A DNA stretch of 64,000 nt from CAZSSH01 sp964609825 (GTDB taxonomy: Bacteria; Verrucomicrobiota; Lentisphaeria; Victivallales; Victivallaceae), in the NCBI GenBank assembly GCA_964609825.1, contig CAZSSH010000004.1:186001-250000 (forward strand), given 5' to 3'. The notes below the pieces were generated by a model. That model made no database searches and had not been told where the DNA came from. It worked only from the letters and a program-made list of their open reading frames with translations. Shown here piece after piece: positions 17,247 to 25,697 of this stretch. The stretch's first letter is position 1. Every line of letters begins with the position of its first letter. The position numbers and the translations under genes were made by a program.

Positions 17247-18071
17247 ATGAAACGGAACATCATTGAAATTGACGAAAATGTGTGCAACGGCTGCGGCAAT
17301 TGCGTGCCCAACTGCAAAGAAGGGGCATTGCAGATCATTGACGGCAAAGCGAGACTGGTGAGCGACCTCTTTTGTGACGGCTTGGGTGCCTGTATCGGCG
17401 AGTGCCCGGTGGGTGCCATCAAGGTAATCGAGCGCGAAGCCGAGCCTTATGATGAAGTAAAAGTCATGGAGCACATCATCCCGCAGGGAGAAAACACCAT
17501 CAAGGCGCATTTGAAACACTTGAAGGAACACGGAGCCAACGAGTTTTACGCGACCGCGGTCAAGGTGCTTAAGGACAAAAACATCACCGTAACCGAAGAT
17601 GCGCCGCCGGTGAAACCGCTGGCTTGCGGTTGTCCGGGGACCTTGGCCCGCAAACTTGAGCGCCCGGCTCAAGCTCCGGCCGCTGCTGGCGGACCGGTCA
17701 CGTCCGAGCTCAACCAGTGGCCGATCCAGCTGCATTTGATCAACCCGGAGGCGCCGTACTTTAAAAACGCCGACTTGCTGGTCAGCGCCGATTGCGTGCC
17801 GTTTGCCTTCGGCGACTTTCACCGCAAGCTCTTGCACGGCAAAATGGTTGTCACCTTTTGCCCCAAGCTGGACAACTCGGCCGATGTCTATGTCGAAAAA
17901 TTGGCGCATTTGTTTGCCGTCAATGATATCAAGTCGGTGACCGTCGCCCGGATGGAAGTTCCTTGCTGCGGCGGAACTTACGCCGTGGTAAAAAAGGCGC
18001 TTGAGCTGGCCGGCAAGGATATGGAGATCCGTACCGTCATCATCGGCATCGACGGCGACTTGAAATTTTAA
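17247..18071 (+). CDS. Ferredoxin-domain iron-sulfur protein, Hcp partner
   Basis: This 274-residue protein begins with a ferredoxin-like domain. Cys13, 16, 19 and 23 form a full 4Fe-4S motif, and a second motif, CDGLGACIGECP, has Cys43, 49 and 53. A C-terminal domain of about 190 residues carries further Cys (CGCPGT, VPCCGGT). It is plausibly an electron donor for the hydroxylamine reductase encoded next, since the same pair is common in anaerobes. The start at 17247 was chosen because GGAGGTG lies 6 bases upstream; a longer frame upstream overlaps the TetR gene and lacks family-like sequence. Confidence 0.85.
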   Translation: MKRNIIEIDENVCNGCGNCVPNCKEGALQIIDGKARLVSDLFCDGLGACIGECPVGAIKVIEREAEPYDEVKVMEHIIPQGENTIKAHLKHLKEHGANEFYATAVKVLKDKNITVTEDAPPVKPLACGCPGTLARKLERPAQAPAAAGGPVTSELNQWPIQLHLINPEAPYFKNADLLVSADCVPFAFGDFHRKLLHGKMVVTFCPKLDNSADVYVEKLAHLFAVNDIKSVTVARMEVPCCGGTYAVVKKALELAGKDMEIRTVIIGIDGDLKF

Positions 18072-18157
18072 TAAGAATAGTGTATTGTAACCCCAAATAA
18101 GAAAACAAAAAATTGCCGGGGCGCGGGGCTCCGGCCAAACCAAGGGAGAGTGGTATC

Positions 18158-19711
18158 ATGAGTATGTTTTGCTTCCAATGTCAGGAAACCGCTAAAAACA
18201 CCGGCTGCAATATGGTCGGCGGCATGTGCGGCAAAAAGGCGGACACTGCCAATTTGCAGGACCAGCTGATCCAGCGCCTCAAAATGCTGGCGCTTGATTT
18301 TGAGAAAAACGGCGGTAAAATCAAAGAGCTTGGACTTTTTACCTTGCAGTCACTCTTTATGACCATTACCAACGCCAATTTTAACGATGAGCGGATTTCC
18401 GCTCAGATCGCCAAAGCCGACCGGATGCTCGCCGGTAAAACGGTAACCGCCCCCTGCGGCGTACTATCCACCGAGGATATCAACGTCCGCTCGTTGCGCG
18501 AGCTGGTGACCTACGGCGTCAAAGGGATCGCCGCTTACGGCGACCACGCAGCGGTGCTCGGGTTTGAGGATGAGGAGATTTACCGCTATGTTTTGAAAGC
18601 GCTGGCGGCGATTACCAAAAATCTCACGGTTGACGAGTTGATCGCTCTTACGCTTGAGTGTGGCAATGTGGCGGTAAAAACCATGGCTCTGCTGGACAAA
18701 GCCAACACCACCACTTACGGCAACCCGGTGATCACCAAGGTCAAAATCGGCGTCGGCAAGCGTCCGGGGATCTTGGTCTCCGGTCACGATTTACGGGATA
18801 TGAAAGATTTGCTGGAGCAGAGCAAGGACGCCGGGATCGACATTTACACCCACAGTGAAATGCTCCCCGCCCACTACTATCCCGAGCTCAAAAAATTCAC
18901 CCACTTGTACGGCAACTACGGCAATGCCTGGCACAAGCAAAATGTCGAGTTTGCCTCCTTTAACGGTCCTGTGTTGATGACCACCAACTGCATCACCCCG
19001 GTGCAGGATAGTTACAAAAACCGCATCTTTACCACCGGCATGGCCGGCTACCCGGGTGTCAAACACATCGGTGACCGCGTTAACGGCAAAGCCAAGGACT
19101 TCAGCGAAATCATCGCTTTGGCCAAAACTTGCCCGCCGCCCACCCAGATTGAGGACGGCGAAATTATTGGCGGCTTTGCCCACAATCAGGTGCTGCTGCT
19201 GGCCGACAAGGTGATTGCGGCCGTGAAATCCGGCGCCATCAAGCGCTTTGTGGTGATGGCCGGCTGCGACGGGCGTCACAAGACGCGCGAATACTTCACC
19301 CAAGTGGCCGAGCAATTGCCCAAGGACGCGGTGATTTTGACCGCCGGTTGCGCAAAATACCGTTACAACAAGCTCAATTTGGGAGACATTGGCGGCATCC
19401 CGCGCGTTTTGGATGCCGGTCAATGCAACGACTCGTATTCCTTGGCAGTGATTGCGCTCAAGCTCAAGGAAGCCTTTGGGTTGGCCAGCGTCAACGATCT
19501 GCCGCTCTCCTTTGACATCGCCTGGTATGAGCAAAAAGCGGTGGCGGTATTGCTCGCCTTGCTGGCGCTCGGCGTCAAGGGCATCCGACTCGGGCCCACG
19601 CTCCCGGCGTTTTTGTCGCCCGATGTGGCGGCGACGCTGATTTCGGCGTTTGACCTCAAACTCTCGAGTGATGCGGCGACCGACGTGCCGCTGATCATGC
19701 AGGGGAAATAA
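18158..19711 (+). CDS. hcp: Hybrid cluster protein (hydroxylamine reductase)
   Basis: This 517-residue cytoplasmic enzyme carries a 4Fe-4S cluster and the 4Fe-2S-2O hybrid cluster. It reduces hydroxylamine in vitro and nitric oxide in vivo in studied relatives. The N-terminal Cys5, Cys8, Cys17 and Cys24 match the cubane site. Hybrid-cluster ligands lie in THSEMLPAHYYPELK, TTNCITPV, AGCDGRHKTR, TAGCAKYRYN and GQCNDSYSL, with WYEQKAVA near the end. GGGAGAG precedes the ATG. A terminator at 19728-19764 closes the TetR-ferredoxin-hcp unit. The organism is therefore probably anaerobic or microaerobic. Confidence 0.95.
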   Translation: MSMFCFQCQETAKNTGCNMVGGMCGKKADTANLQDQLIQRLKMLALDFEKNGGKIKELGLFTLQSLFMTITNANFNDERISAQIAKADRMLAGKTVTAPCGVLSTEDINVRSLRELVTYGVKGIAAYGDHAAVLGFEDEEIYRYVLKALAAITKNLTVDELIALTLECGNVAVKTMALLDKANTTTYGNPVITKVKIGVGKRPGILVSGHDLRDMKDLLEQSKDAGIDIYTHSEMLPAHYYPELKKFTHLYGNYGNAWHKQNVEFASFNGPVLMTTNCITPVQDSYKNRIFTTGMAGYPGVKHIGDRVNGKAKDFSEIIALAKTCPPPTQIEDGEIIGGFAHNQVLLLADKVIAAVKSGAIKRFVVMAGCDGRHKTREYFTQVAEQLPKDAVILTAGCAKYRYNKLNLGDIGGIPRVLDAGQCNDSYSLAVIALKLKEAFGLASVNDLPLSFDIAWYEQKAVAVLLALLALGVKGIRLGPTLPAFLSPDVAATLISAFDLKLSSDAATDVPLIMQGK

Positions 19712-19727
19712 TTCGCCCAAAATTAAA

Positions 19728-19764
19728 CGAGGGAGACAAAATAATGTCTCCCTCGTTTTTTTTT
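19728..19764 (+). terminator. Intrinsic terminator after hcp
   Basis: A 10-bp perfect stem (CGAGGGAGAC at 19728-19737, GTCTCCCTCG at 19746-19755) with an 8-base loop is followed by nine T residues. Confidence 0.92.
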
Positions 19765-19819
19765 ATGTCCGAAACCGCGACTTGCAGATTTGCCGCCGAG
19801 CGCGACGGCAAGACTGTTG

Positions 19820-20350
19820 TCAGGGCGCTGTTTGGACCGGCAGACTGCTGACGCCGATTTCGCCCGAGTTGATCCAGCCGGTCCAGAAGTCGAAGCGGTT
19901 GAGGTTGTTTGGCGCGTACTCGACGACGAAGTTGCCGTTGCTTTGACTTATCACCTCATTGGCGACGGTCACCGGGACAATGATCATCGCGCCTTCGCCG
20001 GGGTTGAGGTTGACCACCAAAAAACTGTCGTAACTCGGGATCAAAAGGATCCGGTTTTTGGGCTCGTCGGGGTTGTTGACATGATAATTGACGACACCCA
20101 TCGTGAGACTGATCACCGCCGGGCCGTTGGCGCGGCGGACGCCGGTATTGAGGGCGGTAAAATTGACGGTGGCAACTTTTTGCACCTCTTTGGACGTATT
20201 TTGCAGCACAAAGCGCAAGACGAAACCGGTGTTGCCGCCATTGACCGCGGTGAGAAAAAGTTTAGGGTCGATGATCGCGAGATCGGCGGCGGACGCCGCC
20301 AGACTCCACAATGTCAATAAAAGGATAAAATACTTTTTTTTCATCATCAT
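19820..20350 (-). CDS. Secreted protein of unknown function
   Basis: This 176-residue protein has a clear signal peptide (basic MMMKKK, hydrophobic ILLLTLW, then AASAA before Asp23) and a beta-rich mature part of about 150 residues. Segments such as FVLRFVLQNTSKEVQKV and IPVTVANEV resemble an immunoglobulin-like beta-sandwich, but no family is recognised. Three ATG codons stand in a row at the start and overlap the stop of the metallophosphatase gene, so the two are coupled and the product probably acts in the periplasm with it. Confidence 0.7.
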   Translation of the reverse strand: MMMKKKYFILLLTLWSLAASAADLAIIDPKLFLTAVNGGNTGFVLRFVLQNTSKEVQKVATVNFTALNTGVRRANGPAVISLTMGVVNYHVNNPDEPKNRILLIPSYDSFLVVNLNPGEGAMIIVPVTVANEVISQSNGNFVVEYAPNNLNRFDFWTGWINSGEIGVSSLPVQTAP

Positions 20351-21624
20351 GGCATCCCTTCAAAAATAACGTCGCGTTCGACTTTGTTGATGACATGAAG
20401 TTTTTCGGGTGCGCCTTTGACTACCTCTTTGAGTACCGGGCTGTTGCACAAGACATAATTATTGGTGGAGAGCAGCAATTTTGGGTTGATCATCGGCTGA
20501 TCGGGGTAAACTGCCCAAGCGAGATTGTACTTTTTGTTGCCCGCGCGCTGTTCGGTGATAAAGCGGTCAAATTCGGTTGGCGTAAGTTCGACGGTGCAAA
20601 GATAATTTTCAAACGGCAAGAGCTGAAAAAAATCGGTGTAGCTGCCGGGGGCGGTGCTGTTGAATTTATCCGCCGGACAGCTGAAATAAGCGACATCGGC
20701 GCCGGAAACTTGCAATAATATTTGAGGGGCGATTTCGCCGAGTTTCCGGCGTTTGGCCGGCGGTTTGTCGGGGTAGGGGCAGCGTCCGGCGAACTTTCGG
20801 ATGATCGCCTCGGCCTCCGGCGACGGCGGCGGCAGCGTATCGACGGCGATCAACTCTGAGCGGATGGACTCGATTTTTTTGCTTTGGTCATTGTAAATTA
20901 CCGTGATTTTGGCGACATTGTCCAATTGTTTGCCCGCTTGCACCAGCCAAGCGCGGCCGACGCTTTTGCCGTAGAGTTCCTCGTGTGAGTGACCGCTGAG
21001 CACCAGATCAATTTCGGGGAAAAACTTTAAAAGTCCGGCAATGCCGCCCGGAAAGGAGTACTCGCCGGCATGGATTGCCAAAATAATCAAATCCGGCTTT
21101 TGCGGGATGATTTCGCTCATGGCCTGTTTGAGGGCGCTCTCATAGGCGACGGTTTTGACTCCGTCGTCACCGATCATGCGCTCGGCGGCGCGGGACTCGG
21201 TGAGGCCGATGACAGCGATTTTGAGCTTGCTCCGCTCCAAAATGACGTATAACGGCGCCTTGTAATCGGGGTAGGAAAAGTTGCCCAATACTTTCCCGTC
21301 AAAACATTGGATCAATCGCAGTAGCGCGGGCCGGCCGAACTCGTAATCGTGGTTGCCCGGCACCCAGACGTCGTAGTGGAGAAAACGAAAGAGCTCAATC
21401 ATCGTGACGCCGTAGTTGAGTCGGCTCTCCAAGGTCCCCTGAATCGCGTCGCCGCAGTCGATGATCACCCGGCGGTCGGGGGCCGCCTGAGCGTACAAGC
21501 TTTCCAGCCGCGCCGTGCGCGCCAGTCGGCCGTGGATGTCGGTGGTGTTAAAGACGGTCAACTCTCCGGCCCCGGCAAGATACAAACACCCGAGAGCCGA
21601 AAGAATGAAAAGCCAACGCTTCAT
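20347..21624 (-). CDS. Secreted 5'-nucleotidase/UshA-like metallophosphatase
   Basis: This 425-residue exported protein has a signal peptide ending near AGAGE and the calcineurin-like dinuclear metal motifs TTDIHGR, DCGDAIQG, GNHDYEFG, IHAGEYS and GHSHEE. A C-terminal domain of the 5'-nucleotidase type follows (residues about 290-425), with FDRF and the aromatic NLAWAVYP segment. Relatives hydrolyse extracellular nucleotides or 2',3'-cyclic nucleotides in the periplasm. It is shorter than UshA (about 550). It overlaps the McsA-like gene (ATGA) and the following secreted-protein gene. Confidence 0.85.
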   Translation of the reverse strand: MKRWLFILSALGCLYLAGAGELTVFNTTDIHGRLARTARLESLYAQAAPDRRVIIDCGDAIQGTLESRLNYGVTMIELFRFLHYDVWVPGNHDYEFGRPALLRLIQCFDGKVLGNFSYPDYKAPLYVILERSKLKIAVIGLTESRAAERMIGDDGVKTVAYESALKQAMSEIIPQKPDLIILAIHAGEYSFPGGIAGLLKFFPEIDLVLSGHSHEELYGKSVGRAWLVQAGKQLDNVAKITVIYNDQSKKIESIRSELIAVDTLPPPSPEAEAIIRKFAGRCPYPDKPPAKRRKLGEIAPQILLQVSGADVAYFSCPADKFNSTAPGSYTDFFQLLPFENYLCTVELTPTEFDRFITEQRAGNKKYNLAWAVYPDQPMINPKLLLSTNNYVLCNSPVLKEVVKGAPEKLHVINKVERDVIFEGMP

Positions 21625-22172
21625 TTGCTGTCTTCCGCCGTCTTTTTCAAAAGATTGATCCGGTCGCGCAGCAAGGCGGCCTGCTCAAACTCCTCGCCCG
21701 CCACCGCCGACTCCAGCTGACGGCGCAACTCCTCAAGCTCCGAAAAATATTTGTCGGGCGCGGTTTTTTCGCCCTTGAGCTTTTTTCCGGTGTGCACGGT
21801 GCCGCGGTGGACGTTTTTGAGCGCATCCTCAATCAGGTAGCCAAAGGTTTTGTAACACTCGGCGCAACCCAAGCGGCCGCCCGAATTTTTGAGCTTGTCA
21901 AGCGTCCAGTGACAGTTGGGGCACTCGAGCAAATTTTCGTTGTTGACCGCCTCCTCCTGGGAAATTTGTCCCAGCGAGTCGGAGAGCTTGCCGAGGCTGA
22001 AGAGCATCTCCGAGATGTTGAATCCGGGAAAACCGGGAAAGCCCGGCAATTCGCCGTTTTTATCCTTGTGGGCGGCGCACTCGGAGCAAAGATTGAGGTT
22101 TTTGCTCTGACTGCCGTGGATCTCCTTGATGTGGATCGTCGCCTGATTTTTTTTACAAATATCGCAAAGCAT
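21621..22172 (-). CDS. McsA-like zinc-finger protein with UVR motif
   Basis: This protein of about 183 residues has paired zinc-binding CxxC motifs (CDICKK and CSEC at the N-terminus; CPNC and CAEC near residues 90-110). A C-terminal UvrB/UvrC-type motif follows (ELRRQLESAVAGEEFEQAALLRDRINLLK). This is the layout of McsA, the activator of the McsB arginine kinase in Gram-positive stress response, and of similar proteins elsewhere. No mcsB or clpC is nearby. The start at 22172 has GGAAAG upstream; an in-frame ATG at 22205 lies at the likely transcription start and is less probable. Confidence 0.8.
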   Translation of the reverse strand: MLCDICKKNQATIHIKEIHGSQSKNLNLCSECAAHKDKNGELPGFPGFPGFNISEMLFSLGKLSDSLGQISQEEAVNNENLLECPNCHWTLDKLKNSGGRLGCAECYKTFGYLIEDALKNVHRGTVHTGKKLKGEKTAPDKYFSELEELRRQLESAVAGEEFEQAALLRDRINLLKKTAEDSK

Positions 22173-22209
22173 AAAACTGATCTTTCCGGGGTTGTTTCGT
22201 TCCATATAT

Positions 22210-22237
22210 ATTATAATATAATTTCAGCAAATTGCAA
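22210..22237 (-). promoter_or_regulatory. Promoter of the McsA-like operon
   Basis: On the minus strand TTGCAA (22232-22237), a 16-base spacer and a perfect TATAAT (22210-22215) lie 38 bases upstream of the chosen start. Confidence 0.6.
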
Positions 22238-22247
22238 TCAAAAAAAG

Positions 22248-22276
22248 TTGCAAAAAATCGAATATGGTTGTAGATT
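22248..22276 (+). promoter_or_regulatory. Possible promoter of pyrH-lpxA
   Basis: TTGCAA (22248-22253), a 17-base spacer and TAGATT (22271-22276) stand 28 bases before the pyrH start. The -10 match is only fair. Confidence 0.4.
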
Positions 22277-22304
22277 AATAGAAAAACCGGAAAGATCATC
22301 AGAA

Positions 22305-23024
22305 ATGAGCAAAGAATTTCGTTTTAATCGGGTGCTGATCAAACTCAGCGGCGAAGCTCTCAAGGGCGGACGCGAGTTCGGCTATGATGCCGATGCGGTG
22401 CGTGAAGTTGTCGAGCGGGTCAAGGCCGCGGCCGATCAGGGCGTCGAAGTCGCTTTGGTTGTCGGCGCGGGCAACATCTGGCGCGGCGTCAACGGCCGGG
22501 CCGGTAACATGGACCGGGTCAACGCCGATTATATGGGCATGCTCGCTACCGTGATGAATGCCTTGTGTCTCCGGGATTTTTTCAACGCCGCCGGGATTTC
22601 CGCGGTGGTCCAGTCCTCGATCCCGATGGAGCCTTTGGCGCCGCGATTCAACCGCCAGCAGGCCATTGAAGCTTTGGAGGCGGGCAAGATTGTCATTTTT
22701 GCGGGTGGCACCGGTAGCCCGTTTTTTACCACCGACACCACCGCTGTGCTGCGCGCCCTTGAGACCGATTGCGATGCCGTGTTAAAAGCGACCAAAGTCG
22801 ACGGGATTTACACCGCCGACCCGTTTAAGGACCCCTCGGCGACGCGGTTCGCCACCTTGAGTTTTGACGAGGCGTTGTCCCGGCAGCTGGCGGTGATGGA
22901 CTCGACCGCCTTCTCCATGTGCCGCGACAATGATTTGCCGATTATCGTATTTAACTTCTCCGACCCGGAGGGCATGATCCGAATTTTGCAGGGCGACTCC
23001 TCGGTCGGGACCATTGTCAGTTAA
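22305..23024 (+). CDS. pyrH: UMP kinase
   Basis: This 239-residue bacterial-type UMP kinase of the amino acid kinase fold phosphorylates UMP to UDP with ATP. Typical segments are VLIKLSGEALKG at the N-terminus, VVGAGNIWRG, and the FAGGTGSPFFTTDTTA phosphate-binding region, followed by KATKVDGIYTADP. The ATG at 22305 gives the family length; the frame stays open upstream but only through intergenic sequence. The next gene, lpxA, starts one base after the stop, so uridine nucleotide supply and UDP-GlcNAc use are encoded together. Confidence 0.95.
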   Translation: MSKEFRFNRVLIKLSGEALKGGREFGYDADAVREVVERVKAAADQGVEVALVVGAGNIWRGVNGRAGNMDRVNADYMGMLATVMNALCLRDFFNAAGISAVVQSSIPMEPLAPRFNRQQAIEALEAGKIVIFAGGTGSPFFTTDTTAVLRALETDCDAVLKATKVDGIYTADPFKDPSATRFATLSFDEALSRQLAVMDSTAFSMCRDNDLPIIVFNFSDPEGMIRILQGDSSVGTIVS

Positions 23025-23025
23025 C

Positions 23026-23847
23026 ATGAGCATCCACCCCACCGCCATCGTAAACCCCGGCGCCCGTTTGGGACGCAATGTCCAGATCGGTCCCTTTGCC
23101 GTGATTGAGAGCGATTGTGTCATCGGCGATGATTGCATGATTGACGCGCATGTCAAGATCGCGCAATATACCACCATCGGCGACCGCTGCCGGATTTATC
23201 TGGGGGCCTTTGTCGGAGCGGAGCCGCAGGATCATCGGTTTCAGCCGGGGGTGGTTTCTTACACTAATGTGGGCAGCGATACGGTGATCCGCGAGTATGT
23301 GACCATCCACCGTTCACCGTTTGCCGGGGCGACGACCAGCATCGGCAGCCATACTTTGCTGATGGCCTTTGTCCATGTCGGGCACGATGCCGTGATCGGC
23401 AACCATGTCACCGCCGCCAATCACACCGCCATCTCCGGGCATGTGGTGATTGAGGACGGGGCGGTGCTCTCGGGGTACATCTTAATTCATCAGTTTTGCC
23501 GCATCGGCGCCTTGGCCATGCTGGGGGCGCGCACCATCATCCGTCAAGACATCCCCCCATATTGCATGCTTGCCGAAAATGAGTGCGTCTGCGGCTCCAA
23601 TACCGTCGGCTTGCGCCGCGCCGGGTTTGACAGCAATTTACGCACCGCCATCCGCAAGGCGATTAAAATTTTCTTTTTCCGCAATCTCAATGCCAACAAT
23701 GCGATCAATGAAATCATCCAAACCGTACCTCAGGGACCGGAGATGGAGCATTTTATCGATTTCATCCGCAAATCCGAGCGCGGCATCATGCCGGGTGACC
23801 CGGATTTGATCGCGTTGGGCAGCAAAACTGAAACCATCGAAGAGTAA
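23026..23847 (+). CDS. lpxA: Acyl-ACP--UDP-N-acetylglucosamine O-acyltransferase
   Basis: This 273-residue trimeric left-handed beta-helix enzyme performs the first step of lipid A synthesis. Hexapeptide repeats run from IHPTAIVNPGARLG to about residue 185. VHVGHDAVIGNHVTAANHT carries the catalytic-His region and LIHQFCRIGALAMLGA the acyl-chain ruler region. A helical C-terminal domain of about 80 residues contains GLRRAGFDSNLRTAIRKA, typical of LpxA. The ATG at 23026 was chosen over a TTG at 23014 that lies inside pyrH. Confidence 0.93.
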   Translation: MSIHPTAIVNPGARLGRNVQIGPFAVIESDCVIGDDCMIDAHVKIAQYTTIGDRCRIYLGAFVGAEPQDHRFQPGVVSYTNVGSDTVIREYVTIHRSPFAGATTSIGSHTLLMAFVHVGHDAVIGNHVTAANHTAISGHVVIEDGAVLSGYILIHQFCRIGALAMLGARTIIRQDIPPYCMLAENECVCGSNTVGLRRAGFDSNLRTAIRKAIKIFFFRNLNANNAINEIIQTVPQGPEMEHFIDFIRKSERGIMPGDPDLIALGSKTETIEE

Positions 23848-23851
23848 GGGT

Positions 23852-25018
23852 ATGAAACAATTTCTATTATTGACCGCACTGGCCGCGCTTGTTTTGTTGG
23901 CTGGCGGGTGTGCCGGCGTATGGAACGGCAAAGAGCCGATCAAAATCGGCGCGGTTTTGCCGCTGACCGGTCCCGACGCCGCCAACGGCGAGCGTGTGCG
24001 TGACGGCATCAGTTTTGCCGTGCAGCAGCAAAAGACGCATTTTAAGCGTAATGTCAAAGTCATTTACGCCGACAACAAAAGCGACCCGGCGCTCAGTGCC
24101 GAATTGGCCGCCGATTTGGCGGATCAGGGGGTCAAAGGGCTGATTCTCGGGTTTGACTCGCGTCAGGTGGCACCGGTGACGCCGGTGCTCAATGAGTGGA
24201 AGCTGCCGGCCGTGGCGCCGATGGCGAGCAACGACCGGATCGGGGAAGGCTGCCCATATTTTTTCCGCAATTGCTTTAAAGATTCGCAGCAGGGAGCCGC
24301 AATTGCCTATTATGCATGGTTTTGGCGCAAACTTGCCAAAATTACGATTGTGACCGACGAGACGCCGGGGGCGTATTACTCGCAGGACGTGGCCCGCTAT
24401 ACGGCGCAATCGTTTCAGGAGTTTGGCGGCATCATCGTTTCGACGGTCAAGTACGGCGAGGGAAGAGATTTGCGCCAGACTATGCGCGACGCGATGGCCG
24501 GCTTGCCCCCCGGCATTGTGCTGACCGGCGACGCCCGTCAGTGTGCCGAGATGTTTCGGATTTTGCGCGAAATGGGGTACAGCGGGATTATTTTCGGACC
24601 CGACTCGTGGGATGACCCGGTGTTTTTCAAAAATTGCGGCAAGGATATCGGCGACAGCATTTACACCTCGCTGTACAGCCGTCAGCAGGATACCGAGGAG
24701 TATCGTGAATTTGCCAAAACGTTTCGCGAAACCCTTTATTTTGAGCCGGGCGACTGCGAAGCTCAGGGGTATGACGCCCTCCGTTTGATGCTGATCGGTC
24801 TCGAAAACGCCGGGAATTTGCAGGAAATCCGCGCCAATTTTGCGAAAGTGCACAACTGGTACGGCGCCGGCGGGATTTATACGTTTGACGCCAAAGGCAA
24901 TTGCGACCGGACCATTTACATCAACGCGGTCAAGCTTGGCAAAGGAAAAGAGATTCCCGAGGGCAATTTGCTCCGGACATTTACCATGTCAAAGTTGGAA
25001 TTAACAAAGGACAAGTAG
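23852..25018 (+). CDS. LivJ-like periplasmic-binding lipoprotein
   Basis: This 388-residue protein has a lipoprotein signal (LLAGGC, lipidated Cys20) followed by a type 1 periplasmic-binding domain of the branched-chain amino acid receptor group (IKIGAVLPLTGPDAANGERVRDG, then VTDETPGAYYSQD and YDALRLM). Such proteins normally deliver ligand to an ABC permease, but no permease or ATPase gene is adjacent. It starts 4 bases after lpxA and is followed 7 bases later by the CBM9-like gene, so it belongs to the pyrH transcript or a sub-operon. Confidence 0.85.
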   Translation: MKQFLLLTALAALVLLAGGCAGVWNGKEPIKIGAVLPLTGPDAANGERVRDGISFAVQQQKTHFKRNVKVIYADNKSDPALSAELAADLADQGVKGLILGFDSRQVAPVTPVLNEWKLPAVAPMASNDRIGEGCPYFFRNCFKDSQQGAAIAYYAWFWRKLAKITIVTDETPGAYYSQDVARYTAQSFQEFGGIIVSTVKYGEGRDLRQTMRDAMAGLPPGIVLTGDARQCAEMFRILREMGYSGIIFGPDSWDDPVFFKNCGKDIGDSIYTSLYSRQQDTEEYREFAKTFRETLYFEPGDCEAQGYDALRLMLIGLENAGNLQEIRANFAKVHNWYGAGGIYTFDAKGNCDRTIYINAVKLGKGKEIPEGNLLRTFTMSKLELTKDK

Positions 25019-25025
25019 TTATATC

Positions 25026-25697
25026 ATGAGTTATTTTATTGAGTTTGCCGCCAAAAATCCCGATCTGTCGCAGGATTTTAACAGCGAATGCTGGCGGCAC
25101 GTGCCGGTGATGAAAATCGATAATTTCCGGCCGGACAGCACCGATCACCACCCCGAAGTGGAGTTTAAACTTCAATATACCAAAGAGGGGCTCTTTGGCC
25201 TCTATCAAGTCGATGACCGCTATGTCAAAGCCGTGGCTGAAAAATTTCAGGACATGGTCTGTTTCGACAGCTGCGTCGAGTTTTTTGTCCAGCCGTCGGT
25301 CGGGATTGGCTACACTAATTTTGAGTTTAACTGCGGCGGCACCATGTTGGCGCAGCTGGTCCGCGATCACTCGCGGCAAAAGGGCTTGGCCGGGTTTAAA
25401 GATTTCCGCTTTTTGACCGAGGAGGAAGCGGCCGGGGTAAAGGTGTTTCACACTATGCCGCGGCAGGTTTTGGAAGAGATCACCGAGCCCGTGAGCTACC
25501 GGGTCGGCTTTTTCATCCCCTTTGCCTTGTTTGCTAAAACTCACAATGCGCCGGTCCCGGTCAAAGGGACGGTGTGGCGCGCCAATGTCTACAAGTGCGC
25601 CGACAAAACCAGTCACCCGCACTGGGCGTCATGGCAAAAACTGCCGATCACCAACTTTCATACGCCGGAATACTTTGGTGAATTAATATTCCTTTAA
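25026..25697 (+). CDS. CBM9-like carbohydrate-binding domain protein
   Basis: This 223-residue protein without a signal peptide resembles the single-domain carbohydrate-binding family 9-like proteins. Aromatic and acidic positions lie in HPEVEFKLQYTKEGLFGLYQVDD, DSCVEFFVQP and YTNFEFNCGG, and WRANVYKC is near the C-terminus. In family 9 modules such residues surround a sugar-binding cleft; binding here is inferred. It may be cytoplasmic. It converges on the cysteine desulfurase-like gene and overlaps it by 15 bases. Confidence 0.75.
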   Translation: MSYFIEFAAKNPDLSQDFNSECWRHVPVMKIDNFRPDSTDHHPEVEFKLQYTKEGLFGLYQVDDRYVKAVAEKFQDMVCFDSCVEFFVQPSVGIGYTNFEFNCGGTMLAQLVRDHSRQKGLAGFKDFRFLTEEEAAGVKVFHTMPRQVLEEITEPVSYRVGFFIPFALFAKTHNAPVPVKGTVWRANVYKCADKTSHPHWASWQKLPITNFHTPEYFGELIFL

